A DNA stretch of 64,000 nt from Amaurobius ferox (taxonomy: Eukaryota; Arthropoda; Arachnida; Araneae; Amaurobiidae): positions 143,311,778-143,375,777 of the forward strand of contig OX578134.1 in NCBI GenBank assembly GCA_951213105.1. Reading direction: 5' to 3'. A model generated the notes under the pieces. That model was not told the origin of the DNA. It searched no databases and saw only the letters and a list, made by a program, of their open reading frames with translations. A program made the position numbers and the translations under genes. The stretch's first letter is position 1; each line of letters starts with the position of its first letter. Of this stretch, positions 1 through 11,078 are shown in pieces.

Positions 1-2040
1 AGAAGTAATAAATAAATTAAAAACCCGAAATGATTAACGAAGGCTCTCAGATTTTCGACCAACGGTAGTTACACACTCCTTAATTCTAGAAGTAGAGTTT
101 ACACTTTCAATGACTAAATAAATAACCAAGCATCCCTGTCATCATCATTGGGCTTACAGAAATGGTAATCAATTGTATGTATACATTGAAAAACGTAATG
201 GTCACCAACCCGAAGACAAGAACAACACAGAAATCTTTTAATATTGCGTTTATGCAAATATTTCATAAATGGACGATGGTCTGCAATAAAAGTTGAGAAG
301 TATTAACTTTCGGTAAATAATTCTTAACCCTAACCGGGAGAGAATCATCATTTAAAGAAACTTCCAGAAGTTGTTGCCATTCGTTAATAATTTGTGTTTT
401 ATTGAATTTAGAATACAAAAAGTAGGAATAAGGAATAACTAATTTTTCCCCATCCGAGACAGCTATCTTAGCAAAATGATCTGAGGTCTCATTACCACAT
501 TACTAACGTGAACCTGAATCCAGCTTAACATAACTGTTTATTTTGCCTGATGCTAAATGCTTATTTGATACTTGAGAATTTAGAGATATAATTGCAGCCA
601 AACTCTTAAAGTGAATATTGATATTAATTTTATTAACATTGGCCCACTTTAATGCATAATATCAGTGTCCGAGTAACACCAAATGGAAAATACAGTTATT
701 AGAGTTCAATTTATACTTATTGATGTGAGTTAAAATATCATTCTGAAAGATACACATAACCCCGTTCACTGCTGACGAGAGGCTGTGACCTTGAAACCAT
801 GGTTCATGAGTGATGACTGACGATTAATTAAGCACTTTCTTGACTTTAAGCAACGCCCTTTTATAAAGTAAAAATGGATTCACTAATTAGCAATCGAATA
901 AGAAATTTGTTCAACAAATTAAAAAAAAAACTTACTTTTAACTATGATACTCTGAAGTTAACTTTTAATTCCTGCACGTTTTGCTACTTAACCTAATATA
1001 TCAACTACGTCAAGGAGCATAATTACTTCCTGAAGCCTAATTGCTCCCTAAACGAGAGTATTTTATTTTTAACTTTTCTGCATTTCTTTAAAGTTCTATT
1101 GGAGAGAATTAATTAAAAATGTTCTCATGATCAAAGAGGTTACACAGTTACTACTCTTGAATGAGGTGTTCGTCTCAATTTTATCACATTTTTCTTAATT
1201 AAGGATAGGTTGTTAAATTATATTTTTGTCTTTATTTGAGAAATTATATTTTATTCTTTCCTAGGGAATTGATATTTTTGCTGTGAATCGTTATGATGTT
1301 AAATAAGTTATGCTTCAAATTTGATAAATATTAATTAATTATGACTTTCCATCATTAATGAAAGATGAAACATTTTAAAAGCAATTTATCTTAGTTTGAA
1401 TATTTTTTTGAGAATAATAAAAGTTAAATAGTTATTTAAAAATTGTTTAAATACACTTTATTGTAATCGCTGCAATGCAAGTACAAACGCGCTCAATGTA
1501 ATTTTCCCCTTTCATGGCAATGCCTTTATTGTGAGAACAATAATATTATCGCTAAATATCGCATAACTCTTTGATCCAGTTTAGATATACAAATTCTAAA
1601 TCGCTTTTGTCATTCTAAATTATATATTAGGAAATGGCAAGGACGATCTGTGTAATCTGAGAGAACTGTACATATGTAATGAGGGTCAGGCTTAAGAGTT
1701 GTTATTTAGTTTTAATGATTGTTAGTGGATGATTTTCTGTTTGAAATTAAGTTTAAGCGTACTGCAATTTAACAAAAATGTGTTAAATTATAAATCTGCA
1801 TTCAATTATACATTTCAGATTCACGTAAATTTAGAGTAGAGAAAAAAATTAGAGAAAATCGAATTTCACTACTTTATTCCTGTCTTCTTAACTAATAAAT
1901 CGCGTTATATAAAACCTACATGAATGCATGTGGAAATTTAATTGTCTTTTAAATTGGATGAAAATTGAATTTTCATTAAGTGAAAATGTTTAGTAATTAA
2001 TAAATTCCATATATAACTTTTATATTATTCATGCACATCT
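1..2040. other. AT-rich DNA without a recognisable gene
   Basis: No long open frame, RNA gene or clear element boundary is visible. About 970-1150 resembles part of family D (near 30600 and 41310): the shared words are gaagcctaattgct and, further on, a ggagaga...aattaaaaat block. I read it as an old family D fragment; the rest looks like anonymous, decayed intergenic or intronic DNA. Confidence 0.5.
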
Positions 2041-2042
2041 TA

Positions 2043-2640
2043 AATAATAAAAGGCAATGTCTGTATGTGTGTCTGTCTGTCTGTCTTATACACTATAGGC
2101 TCAGCGACGCGCATTTTAGAGCTACGAAATTTGGCAATTGGAGTCCCGGGGGGTGGGAGTGATACATGAAAACCGATTTTCGAAATTTGAATTATTGTTT
2201 TTGTTATTTAATGTTTTATGAGATTTCGACCATTTTACCCCTTTTTCCTCCACCATCCAGACGTCGTTGTAAAAAACAAATCACACGACCGGAAAGAGCA
2301 GACAGTTGCAAGTAAAAATATATAAATTACAAATCACAGGGACAAATTCCAATATTTTTTAAAGATTTTAAAACAAAAGTCACTTTCGGCTAAAAAAAAC
2401 GAACTTTCGTTTTTAAATCCTCGCGTCGGGAAAAGTACCGACAATTTCAAAGATCAGGCATTCTTACAAGCCTAATCTGGTCAATAAATAATAAAAAACA
2501 GCCGCAGGATCCGGATTTTAAGGAAGTAATGATTTTCAATTTCTCGGCAAAACGGAGAAAGAAGTTCGATTTTTCACCCACATGCGTGCGCAGACGCACG
2601 GTGTTTCTATGGAGAAAAAATAAATAAAAAGAAAGTTATG
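2043..2640. repeat. Dispersed repeat beginning with a TCTG tract
   Basis: Starts with a TCTG run followed by a block containing cgcattttagagctacgaaa. Similar TCTG-led starts occur near 43765 and 60725, so this looks like the edge of a dispersed non-coding family. No coding capacity is seen. The opposite boundary was not found. Confidence 0.4.
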
Positions 2641-2794
2641 GAGATTATCGGGTGCATTGCATCAGGTTAGAAAATGACGTTGTATTTTAAATGATAAAAT
2701 TAAGAGCTTGTCATATGGTCATTATAAAATTTAAATGATTGAATTATGGTGGATTGAATTGTGGTGATGTATTCTATACATCGGGCAGTGATTG

Positions 2795-3135
2795 ATTTCC
2801 ACACGGTTTTTGGTCTAGGAACAATTTAAAACCGAATAAGTGTTTGCTTTTTATACAGTTTTTGACCTAGGGACAATTAAAAACCGAATTAGTGTTTTGT
2901 GGTATCTGGCTGTTATATTTGGGCTATGCTTTTGATACCCATGCGAATATCCTGGTGAGGATATTCGCATGGATATTAAATTATATTTGCAAATAATGTC
3001 ATCCGTAATTGCTTTTCACACGGTTTTTGGCCTAGGGACAATTAAAAACCGAATAAGTGTTTGCTTTTTGCACGGTTTTTGGCCTAGGGACAATTAAAAA
3101 CTGAATTAGTGTTTGCTTTTTATAAGGTTTTTGGC
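2795..3135. repeat. Array of ~55-bp units (gttttTGRCCTAGG type)
   Basis: A unit of about 55 bp, with the core ggtttttggcctagggacaa followed by aaaaccgaat and agtgtttgctttt, occurs at about 2798, 2852, 3018, 3073 and (truncated) 3122. The array is split by a segment carrying a perfect hairpin. Longer duplicated blocks, attgaattgtggYgatgtatt with catcggg, lie on both sides (about 2752 and 3150), suggesting a larger duplication that includes the array. Function unknown. Confidence 0.65.
2941..2970. repeat. Perfect 12-bp stem hairpin
   Basis: atgcgaatatcc and ggatattcgcat are exact reverse complements separated by six bases (tggtga). In this context it is a short palindrome inside a repeat array. 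I do not interpret it as a transcription terminator. Confidence 0.8.
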
Positions 3136-3299
3136 TCATTATGCTGGATTGAATTGTGGCGATGTATTATTTACATCGGGTGGTAGTTGGGACCACAATG
3201 AAAAAACTTAAACACTGAAGAAATAAAAAAATCAATAAAAAGAAAATTATGGTGATTATCGCGGTGCATTTATGCATCGGGTGGTGGTGGGGACAATCT

Positions 3300-4270
3300 T
3301 TAAAAAAAACATTTTTTCGTTGAGCAGCATCGTTAAAACAGCATCGGTATTTCTTAAATACTAAATTGACATTAAACATCATCCGTCTCAAAAATACTCC
3401 CATGCCATTTGCTACGCAATACTAAAAATGCAGACGAATGGATACAATTTCATTTATGTAAAAGAAGAAATAGATGAGCATACTCCTATAAAAAAAACAT
3501 AGGAGCAGCTGATCCCGGCTGAGAGTACACATCAAAGGGATCCCTTTCTTAGGGTTACAGGTACAGAAATCCTCAGAATCTCACAGTTCACAAACATTAG
3601 AATAAATACACTTTACAAATACATTTAAAAGACCCCCCCAGAACATTATTTTTCATCTTAAAATTTCATTATTAGTTTCAACGTCATTAAACTGAAACAA
3701 ACTTTGTTAACTCCAATGGATATGACGCAAGCGAGTTTGCCACTATCAGAATTTTCAAGGTACGCGAACAGGCTGGTCGCCGAAGGCAGCTAATTTCATA
3801 ATAAGTCATAAATTACTATTTTTTTAAGATTTCACGATATTTAAAAATAACAATATAATAGTTGTCTTTATTATGTATTTTTTATCAAATACATTAAGCA
3901 ATTCTTAAGTGTTGACGTTAAAACCGGTTGCATCTCGAGTTAGTTCATTTATAAATTTTATAAAATCAAGTAAACTGTTAAAAGTTCATATGTGTAAACT
4001 AAAATTCCATGCAGACAACTTTCGTTATTGGAATTTGCATTTATTATAATTTCTGCATATCTCAAAGAGAATATTATTACCATAATCAGAGTTAAATATT
4101 TAACATTTTCTCATTAGCATAAATATATGTCTCAAATATAAACAGAACTTTGGAAATTTTAACTATTTGAAAGGTCATCCTTTTTAGGTAGTTCGTCATT
4201 TTAAGAGCTCACATGAACGCATAATAACAAAGTAGAAATGGATCAAGTAGTACGGAATTTGTGACGGTGT
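3300..4270. other. Stretch with no supported feature
   Basis: AT-rich sequence in which I see no gene, RNA or bounded repeat. Short open frames here lack recognisable motifs and have the composition of the surrounding non-coding DNA. Confidence 0.5.
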
Positions 4271-4283
4271 GTAAGGAATTGGA

Positions 4284-4368
4284 AAGCAGTTAAATAAGTT
4301 TAATAAGTTTCGTTGCATTAAGTTTCGTTGCAGAAAGTTAAATAAGTTTCGTTGCATTAAGTTATAAC
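4284..4368. repeat. Short tandem array of aagtttcgttgca
   Basis: The word aagtttcgttgca occurs three times within about 80 bases, separated by ttaagttt or gaaagttaaat spacers. A minor local duplication. Confidence 0.6.
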
Positions 4369-4779
4369 TTGTTAGAAAGTTTATAAGTTCTTATATATGT
4401 TCTATATTAAAATTTAATTGATTTTTTACTTAGTACTTAAAAGTATAAAAACAACATCGACATATGTTTTAATAAAAAATAAATATATTTCTGCAATTTA
4501 AAAAATAAATATCATGATTGTCACTGCTAAAATAAACTATTTCACAATACAGTCTTGCAGCTGATTTTGCCTTACGCCCACATTCACCGTAAATTAACAA
4601 CATCTCGAAATACTCGTTACTTCCAAATTTTGCCATAACTCTCCGCTTTAGCGTACAACCCAGCAGAAACATCCTTTTTATGGTAGTAGTCTCTGGTGAA
4701 CAGGTATGACAGTCCATCCTAATTTGCATAATACATGAGATCCATGTGATTTTTATACCAGACATGGTTGAATTGAGCT

Positions 4780-5282
4780 GTGTGTTTGGAGAGACGATTT
4801 TGTATGATCAGCAGAAAGTTTTCATGGTTTGTAGAGACATTCAGTAAAACACGCATCCGGTGGGGACAGAACCATGGTCCTCATGAATGCGAATCACGTG
4901 AGTTTCCCCTGCGCCACAACACAGGCTCGTATTTAGTCCTTAAGGTGGTCTTTTCTCGCTTCGCTTCACAATCAAACAAATGCTCATTTTTTGCATTCTG
5001 TTTTGAGTATTAATGTGCGCAAGGTATCTTTTCGTACTAAATCGAGAGTGCTCTACAACTTTCTAATTGACTTTTTTCACGTACCTTTCACCGTTTACGA
5101 GATAGGACCGCTAATTCCAAAATTTGCCAATAGATGGCGTTCTAAGTTGACTCATCGAGTAGCGCATAGCCTTTTTACTATACCTAGATACTAATTTTAT
5201 GACCTAACCTGTCACCGTTTAGAAGTTAAGATGGGTGTAACGGATATATGGATGGGTGTAACGGAATGGGCACCCTGTATAT
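4780..5282. mobile_element. Possible truncated mariner-type MITE end
   Basis: Near 5230-5282 the word atgggtgtaacgg is repeated twice and the segment ends in caccctgtata. On the other strand this reads TATACAGGGTG, the same start as the mariner-type MITE at 39611. I could not find the matching opposite end upstream, so this is either a truncated copy or a coincidence. The two open frames of 67-77 codons here have no family signature. The upstream limit is arbitrary. Confidence 0.3.
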
Positions 5283-5289
5283 GCGCAGA

Positions 5290-6025
5290 ATATGCACAGT
5301 AATCTTTAAAAGTGTTGGATTTTAATTAATAATCATTTTAATGCCGGAAGTATATTATGTAATTGTTAAGCTTAATTCTTCCTGAAAGCCTGTTACACTA
5401 TCATTTGATATAAATTTGATGATTTTGGCTATCGTTACGTCTATATCTACTATTTGGCATCAACTTTGTTCAAACATCCCTATTTCGCAACATATTTATT
5501 GAAGATGTGGAGACTAATGAAAGTTCAATATTTAACAGAAAAAAAAATTGCGTAAGTAAAATGTAAACTGCGATTTAGGAAAGTTCCATACATATCAATA
5601 GATGTTGGTTATCAAGGATAGCATATATACCTGTCTCGCTGATTCATTGTGTAATGATTATGTTATGCAAAATCTAGAAATAGAAATCATTTTATTTTGT
5701 ATCGGTGATCACAATAATATTTCACAAACTTGGATTTTGATATCATTACTTTCCATGGTAAAATAATCATGCTTACCTGGGACTTTGTTGGTAGTTTCTC
5801 CATTATCTATTTTCAGTGAAGTGTCCTTCACTTGCTAAAATTACAATCTAGCACTCGTTATGGGTGTTAGAATAATATTTGCGTCACTAATTATTTTAAA
5901 TTACTTTATTGTATCGGCTTAGTTAATCCGTTCATAAGAGTAGATGGCGTAAACTTTGAAGACACTATAATGATTCAATTGTAATCAACAGTTTCTGTAA
6001 AGGAACTGTCGAATTCTACTTTAAT
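5290..6025. other. Stretch with no supported feature
   Basis: AT-rich, with no gene, RNA or bounded repeat that I can defend. Confidence 0.5.
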
Positions 6026-6029
6026 TTTG

Positions 6030-6196
6030 CACTTATGATGCAAGTTTTCTTATATTTATGATGCATGCATTTTTACACTTGAGATGCAAGCACCCTTACA
6101 CTTGCGATATAAGCATTTTTTGTTACCATACAAGTATTCTCATACTTATAATGCAAGTATTCTCATATTTCTGATACAAGCAATTTTACACTTAAG
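6030..6196. repeat. Degenerate ~30-bp tandem array (gatgcaag type)
   Basis: Five to six degenerate units of roughly 30 bp with the core acttatgatgcaag, followed by a cttttt/catttt stretch. Minisatellite-like, no coding meaning. Confidence 0.55.
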
Positions 6197-6429
6197 GCAC
6201 ACCGGCCACACATTAAGCTGCCATAAGCCCTGGGGTTGATCGTGTGGACTGGCCCTTCAACTTGAACATAAATGCACGAGATAATAAAGTAGAGCCTCTA
6301 ATGATAGACATTTTGGGATATCTTTTTAAAATAACTGACATATTTTTATAAAAAAAATCATTTATAACCGAAAAACATCTAATGGCGGAATGAATGAAAA
6401 TGAATGAAATCTAATGAAACCGTCGAATC

Positions 6430-6620
6430 AAACGTGGACAGGATTAAAAAAAAAGCCATCCAAAGGTTTAACGCGTTTAGATATATGAACGTCGCTAAAA
6501 ATGAAGATTTTTTTTTATTTTTACCACTGATATGCTTACATCATAACATCACGTTTTATTGCTCAGAAGAACTTCTTTAGTTTTCTTAATGATCATGTTA
6601 ATAATTATTTTCAATTTTAT
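6430..6620. repeat. Direct repeat, copy 1 (pair at about 7830-7990)
   Basis: Shares taacatcacgtttYattgct, gtttagaaata-like and accactg..tgctta words with about 7830-7990, in the same order and orientation. The two copies bracket the piggyBac-like MITE at 7026-7569 but lie well outside its TTAA sites, so they look like an older segmental duplication. Confidence 0.5.
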
Positions 6621-7025
6621 CTAACTATGTTCTTTTAATTTTAAAAATTATGTTATTTAATGGTTCTTCACACAAAATGTTTTTTTTTTATAATGAAATA
6701 TATCTAAAACTTAAATTTAAACTTTTATTTCTGATATACATTAGCGAATGTTATTTTATTTGTGATTTTATTTTACCCCAATTGGGTCATTTAATTTAAG
6801 CCTTTTAGCTTCAATTTTCTGTAATTATTTGTGAAAAATATTCTACGTATATAATATAAGTATATTCTAAGTACTAAAATAAAGCTAAACCATAATATTA
6901 AAATGTAAATCAGCTCTATATAGAAACCAGTTTATGACAATAAACAATAGCTTTAACGTATTTTAAATATTTAAAATAAATTGAAGTTTAGAAATATTTG
7001 TATGCTGCCTTTAACTTCGATTTAA

Positions 7026-7569
7026 CTCTTTCACGACTAGCATCGGTTATATCCGGCATCCACTAAATGTGTTGTATTGGCTAGCGCCGGCTATATCCCG
7101 TATCCACTAAATGCTTTACTCTGGCTAACGCCGGTTATATCCGGTATCCACTAAATATGTCGCATTGGCTAGCGCCGGCTATATGCCTTATCCACTAAAT
7201 GCTTCACCCTGGCCAGCGCTGGTTATATCTGGCATCCACTATCTGTTCACCCTGCCTAGCGCTGGCTATATCCGGCATCCACTAAACGCTTCGCCCGCGG
7301 TAGCGCCAGCTATATGCGGCATCCACTAAATGCGTCGCCTTGGCTAGCGATATTTGCAGTAACAATACGCGAATTGGACACCACGCATTTAACTAGCGCA
7401 CAAGAAAAATTTCTTAACACGAGTAAAGTGTATTTGTTTTAAACCGTTTGGTGGAGTATCATCGTTAAAAGTAAAGTAATTAACGTGTATGGTGTGTGTG
7501 CACTACTAATAGCACAACGCCCCATTCATTGGTGGGGTACTGATGGCTAGTTCCGCCATCGCGAAAGGG
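7026..7569. mobile_element. piggyBac-like MITE carrying a 44-bp tandem array
   Basis: Flanked by TTAA on both sides (7022-7025 and 7570-7573), the piggyBac target site. The inner ends are imperfect inverted repeats: ctctttcacgactag on the left and, on the other strand, ccctttcgcgatgg on the right. CCYTTT next to TTAA is typical of the superfamily. There is no transposase, so any mobility depended on a source elsewhere. More than half of the element is a tandem array of 43-44-bp units. Superfamily assignment rests on TTAA plus termini only. Confidence 0.7.
7037..7349. repeat. Seven-unit 44-bp minisatellite inside the MITE
   Basis: Units begin with ctagc(g/a)ccgg at 7037, 7081, 7125, 7169, 7213, 7256, 7300 and (partial) 7343, so the period is a steady 43-44 bp. 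Each unit contains a tatatcCGG segment and a TATCCACTAAATG-like segment. The GC content is higher than in flanking DNA. The array stays within the MITE, so it may have been amplified as part of the element. Confidence 0.85.
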
Positions 7570-7829
7570 TTAATAAGACCTGAATCGTAATTACGTATTT
7601 TTAGGCTGTCCTATAGAAAATAAATGGAGTTGTACCGTTGGTATAGAATATTCATTTGACTGTAGTTCGTGTTAAGTTATCCGCGTTTGCTCAAATTACT
7701 CAAAAGTCCAAAAATACATGCAAAACCCGACACTATTTCCTTCTAAATGTATTTTACAATTGTAAATCCAATCACGGAATATTGGATAAAACATATATTC
7801 TATTCATACGTGAACAGGTTATAAAATAA

Positions 7830-7990
7830 AAACATTCAAAGGTTAAATGCGTTTAGAAATATAAACATTGAGAGAATAAAGAGCATATTGCATTGGATGA
7901 AGAACATATTTTACCACTGGGCTGCTTAAGCCGTAACATCACGTTTCATTGCTTGGAGGAATTTCTTAACTTTATGTGATGATAACTTTC
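7830..7990. repeat. Direct repeat, copy 2 (pair at about 6430-6620)
   Basis: Second copy of the segment described at 6430-6620: the cgtttagaaatataaac, accactggg and taacatcacgttt words recur in the same order. Confidence 0.5.
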
Positions 7991-7999
7991 ACGATTTAT

Positions 8000-9790
8000 A
8001 GCTAATCCTACGTACGCAGTTATTTTAACGAAATGTGACAAAGCAATTTTATCACCCGGAAGAATAAATTTAGACACCAATAGAAATATGACATCATATT
8101 TCAAATTTAGCGGATTTTCACAATAAACCGGTTGTGTTTGATCATCTGGGAATTAAGTCTGACGAGGCTGGGAATTTGTTAAACTTAGTAAAAACTGAAT
8201 TTACACACAAGGCAAATAAAATAAATATATAAGACAATGAAGAAAATAATTCAAATACACCATATTTATAATTAAAGAACTATATTTAGTTGTTTAGAAC
8301 ATATTAATATTTTCAGTGTACAATTAGCATATAACAAGCAGATAAAATAATGCCAAAAGCATGACGATGTGGGTCTTATAAGTTCTTACATCGTCATGTT
8401 TGATAAGGCCCACATTGTCATGTTTTATAAGTTACGGTGGTCTTCACAAATATCTTTAGAATTCATCGAAATAATGTTAATCATTGTGCTTTATGATTTA
8501 TTATGATAGTAAGATGGTTTTACTCATCGGATAATCTGTTTATAAAATCATGGAACGGGAATCTGTATCTGTTATCCCGATACACAAACAAATATTTTTG
8601 CACCAGTAGGAGGTAATATCACAACGGGAAACAATGGTAAATAGCTTTACCAGTGGATCTCTTTAACGTTTTTAACTCGCTGCACATTGTTTCACCGTCC
8701 GGAATATTACGGCACACTATAAAAGTATTAGAAAGGACTGCTTTAGAGGATTTACACCTAGGCTTTATAAATTTATAGGGCCCTTTATCCTTCATGTTAG
8801 GCATACACTGGTTCTTACGGATTTGATGTCGGATCCATTAGGAAAGCGATGTAGGTTAACTCCCTATTTATTAGGCGAATCGCAATTTGAGAAATGCTGC
8901 GAGTACTCCCGAACCCTTGTAGAAGGTATATAAGCCAGTAAACACTCATCGTTAGTTAATGAATAACTTTGTTAAAATATTTAATATATATAGATTTCTT
9001 CCTATTTTTTATTTTATTAACAATATTTTAGCTGTATTATTTGTGGTTCAGTTACTCAATTTTGTAGCACACTAATGTGTCGCGGCACAACATTTGAAAA
9101 TCGCTGATCTCCACCATTATTATCCCCATGACAAACATAAATCTTTAATGACCCATAGACAAATGCAGTCACTGTTCTTCAGAAGAGAATGTTCTTTGTT
9201 TCGTGCAAGATACACCAAAAGTGATCGACTTTAGTCCAAAACACTCATAAATAATAACAGTGAATGGAAGTGTACATCAAATTAAAAAAAATAGCCTGTT
9301 TTAGGTTACTAAATTCACAAATAAAATACGCATCATTGTCATTTGCATTACTTCAAACTTTGTGATCTCAATTTAGGTGTTTAATGTACTATATTCGGAG
9401 GTGAGGAGAGGCCTATGAACGCATTTTTTATTACTCCGCTGTCTTGCATTGAAGACAACAAGACCTAATTGAGTCTGTTCACTACCCACAAGTTTAATTA
9501 TGCATTTAAGATATAGGCAATTGAATAAAGATTACAACACTATACTTAACAATTGATTATTTGAATTAGATTTGTTAAGCGCCACGCCCAAGGTAATGTA
9601 AAGATCGTAACTTGTTTGCAAATATAAACGTTTGCTCGGACTCTCAATAATTAACAAATGGTCATGGTTCACTGTAGTTGAGATTTAAATGTTTTAAACA
9701 TTTAATACAATCGTTTTTTGGAGTTGCCGTCAGGTGACAGGGTAACATTAGCTTACGCCAGTGAAACCGGGTGTTACCCACTTATGCAGT
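8000..9790. other. Stretch with no supported gene
   Basis: AT-rich, no gene. At about 8355-8430 gacgatgtggg, acatcgtcatg and cccacattgtcatg form overlapping inverted and direct repeats, giving a local hairpin. At about 9065-9110 there is a short block (tgtgtcgcggcacaac, aaaatcgctgatct) of a kind seen in dispersed DNA-transposon relics. Neither has clear boundaries. Confidence 0.45.
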
Positions 9791-9794
9791 TTAG

Positions 9795-10070
9795 TTCACT
9801 TCTCTCTTAATTGAGAAAACATATAAAACTTATAATGTAGTGTTAGATGATGATATAAGCTTCTCAGGAGATCCGTACAATATCAGTCTGTTTATAGCGT
9901 GTGGCAAGTTTATCATGTCAGGTGTGAGTCTACCTCCCATAATAATTCTTACTGATAGCAACATGATCTTACTGATTCTGGTATATGATATGCAGATTCC
10001 ATGGGTAAAAATGCGGACTCTAAGCAGAAAAAATATAGAAAAGCCAGAAGGCATTGAGCTCAAATTTTAA
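9795..10070 (+). pseudogene. Open stretch with weak CUB-domain character
   Basis: A frame with no stop from 9795 to 10070 reads about 91 residues with no convincing ATG at its head. Its C-terminal part has the order GDPYNISLF..CGK..SLPPIIILTDSNMILL, which recalls the end of a CUB domain (a Cys-Gly, a PP, then an S/T-x-N-x-hydrophobic strand). The usual aromatic and acidic positions are missing or shifted and no splice-site pair is obvious. It could be a decayed exon or chance. No upstream half of a CUB domain was found. Confidence 0.2.
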
Positions 10071-10074
10071 AGAT

Positions 10075-11075
10075 ATATTCCATTTCGTATAACTAAGTTA
10101 ATGAAACATTTCTCTCGAGCAAGTTGTGTTTATGTATTAAAAATGTGCATAAATTTATTTAATAGGAAGCGACATAAGTTAGATTTACAAATTAAATTTG
10201 TTGCTTCTATAGATTTTTAGAAGAGTGTAAATATTTTGAGACTTTTCTTCTTTCTAAAATTGAATATTCCCTTTTAAAAACATAAAAGTGCTCTTTAAAG
10301 ACAGATGTATTATTCAGACGTCAGATTTATGTTAAAAGTGAGAAAGTTTACAATATTTGAAAACAAAATTAAGTTTTGATATAAACTGAGTAAAACGTGC
10401 TTATTGGGTTATATCACATGATAAAAAGAAATAAGATATTTTTTTCTGTGTGCTTGTGTTTTTTTATGTGTATGCATTTATCTTCTGTAACGGAAATTCT
10501 AAAATTCGGAATAAATAAACTCCTGGCCCTACGAATATTTTCGATTTTTAAAAATTCGAATTAGTTGAAAAGTTACGAACTGGGATGCCAAAATCCGAGA
10601 GCATTTTCGAGAATTTTGAATCCAATTTACCAAACCAGCGAATCAGCATGATTGAGAGCATTTATTTTTTGCAACAATTTGCAACAATATTTTTCGAACA
10701 ATATCACGGATTTCAAGCCTGGACTTTGAATGGTATAAATTTTTACCATTTTCTGATTTCTTATATTTTAGAGATTCTTTCAAATTGTGAAATATATAAT
10801 TTCAATATTTTATGTGTGTAATGAAAATTTGATGTAAAACGGATGTAAAATTTTGAAAATAGCATTTAAAATTTTACGTTTACTTTCGGTTTTAAAATCA
10901 ATTTATTTCAAGTGACGAAAGGAACTTTAAACAGTTCTGATCAGTTCCGAGCCGTGAACTTCATAGCCTTGATAACCGGACATTGAAAGCAGTAATATGG
11001 TGAAGGGCAAACTCAATGATAAAATAAAAAAAACTTCTTTTAAACTAAACTTTTAATTATGAAAACTAAACAAAA
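10075..11075. other. Stretch with no supported feature
   Basis: AT-rich. A 78-codon open frame at 10585-10821 has no recognisable motif and a low-complexity, AT-driven composition. No RNA gene or bounded repeat is seen. Confidence 0.5.
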
Positions 11076-11078
11076 AAA

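Noticed and set aside
2941..2970. Hairpin as a rho-independent terminator
   Set aside because: No bacterial genes or T-run context; the window is eukaryotic, and the hairpin sits in a repeat array.
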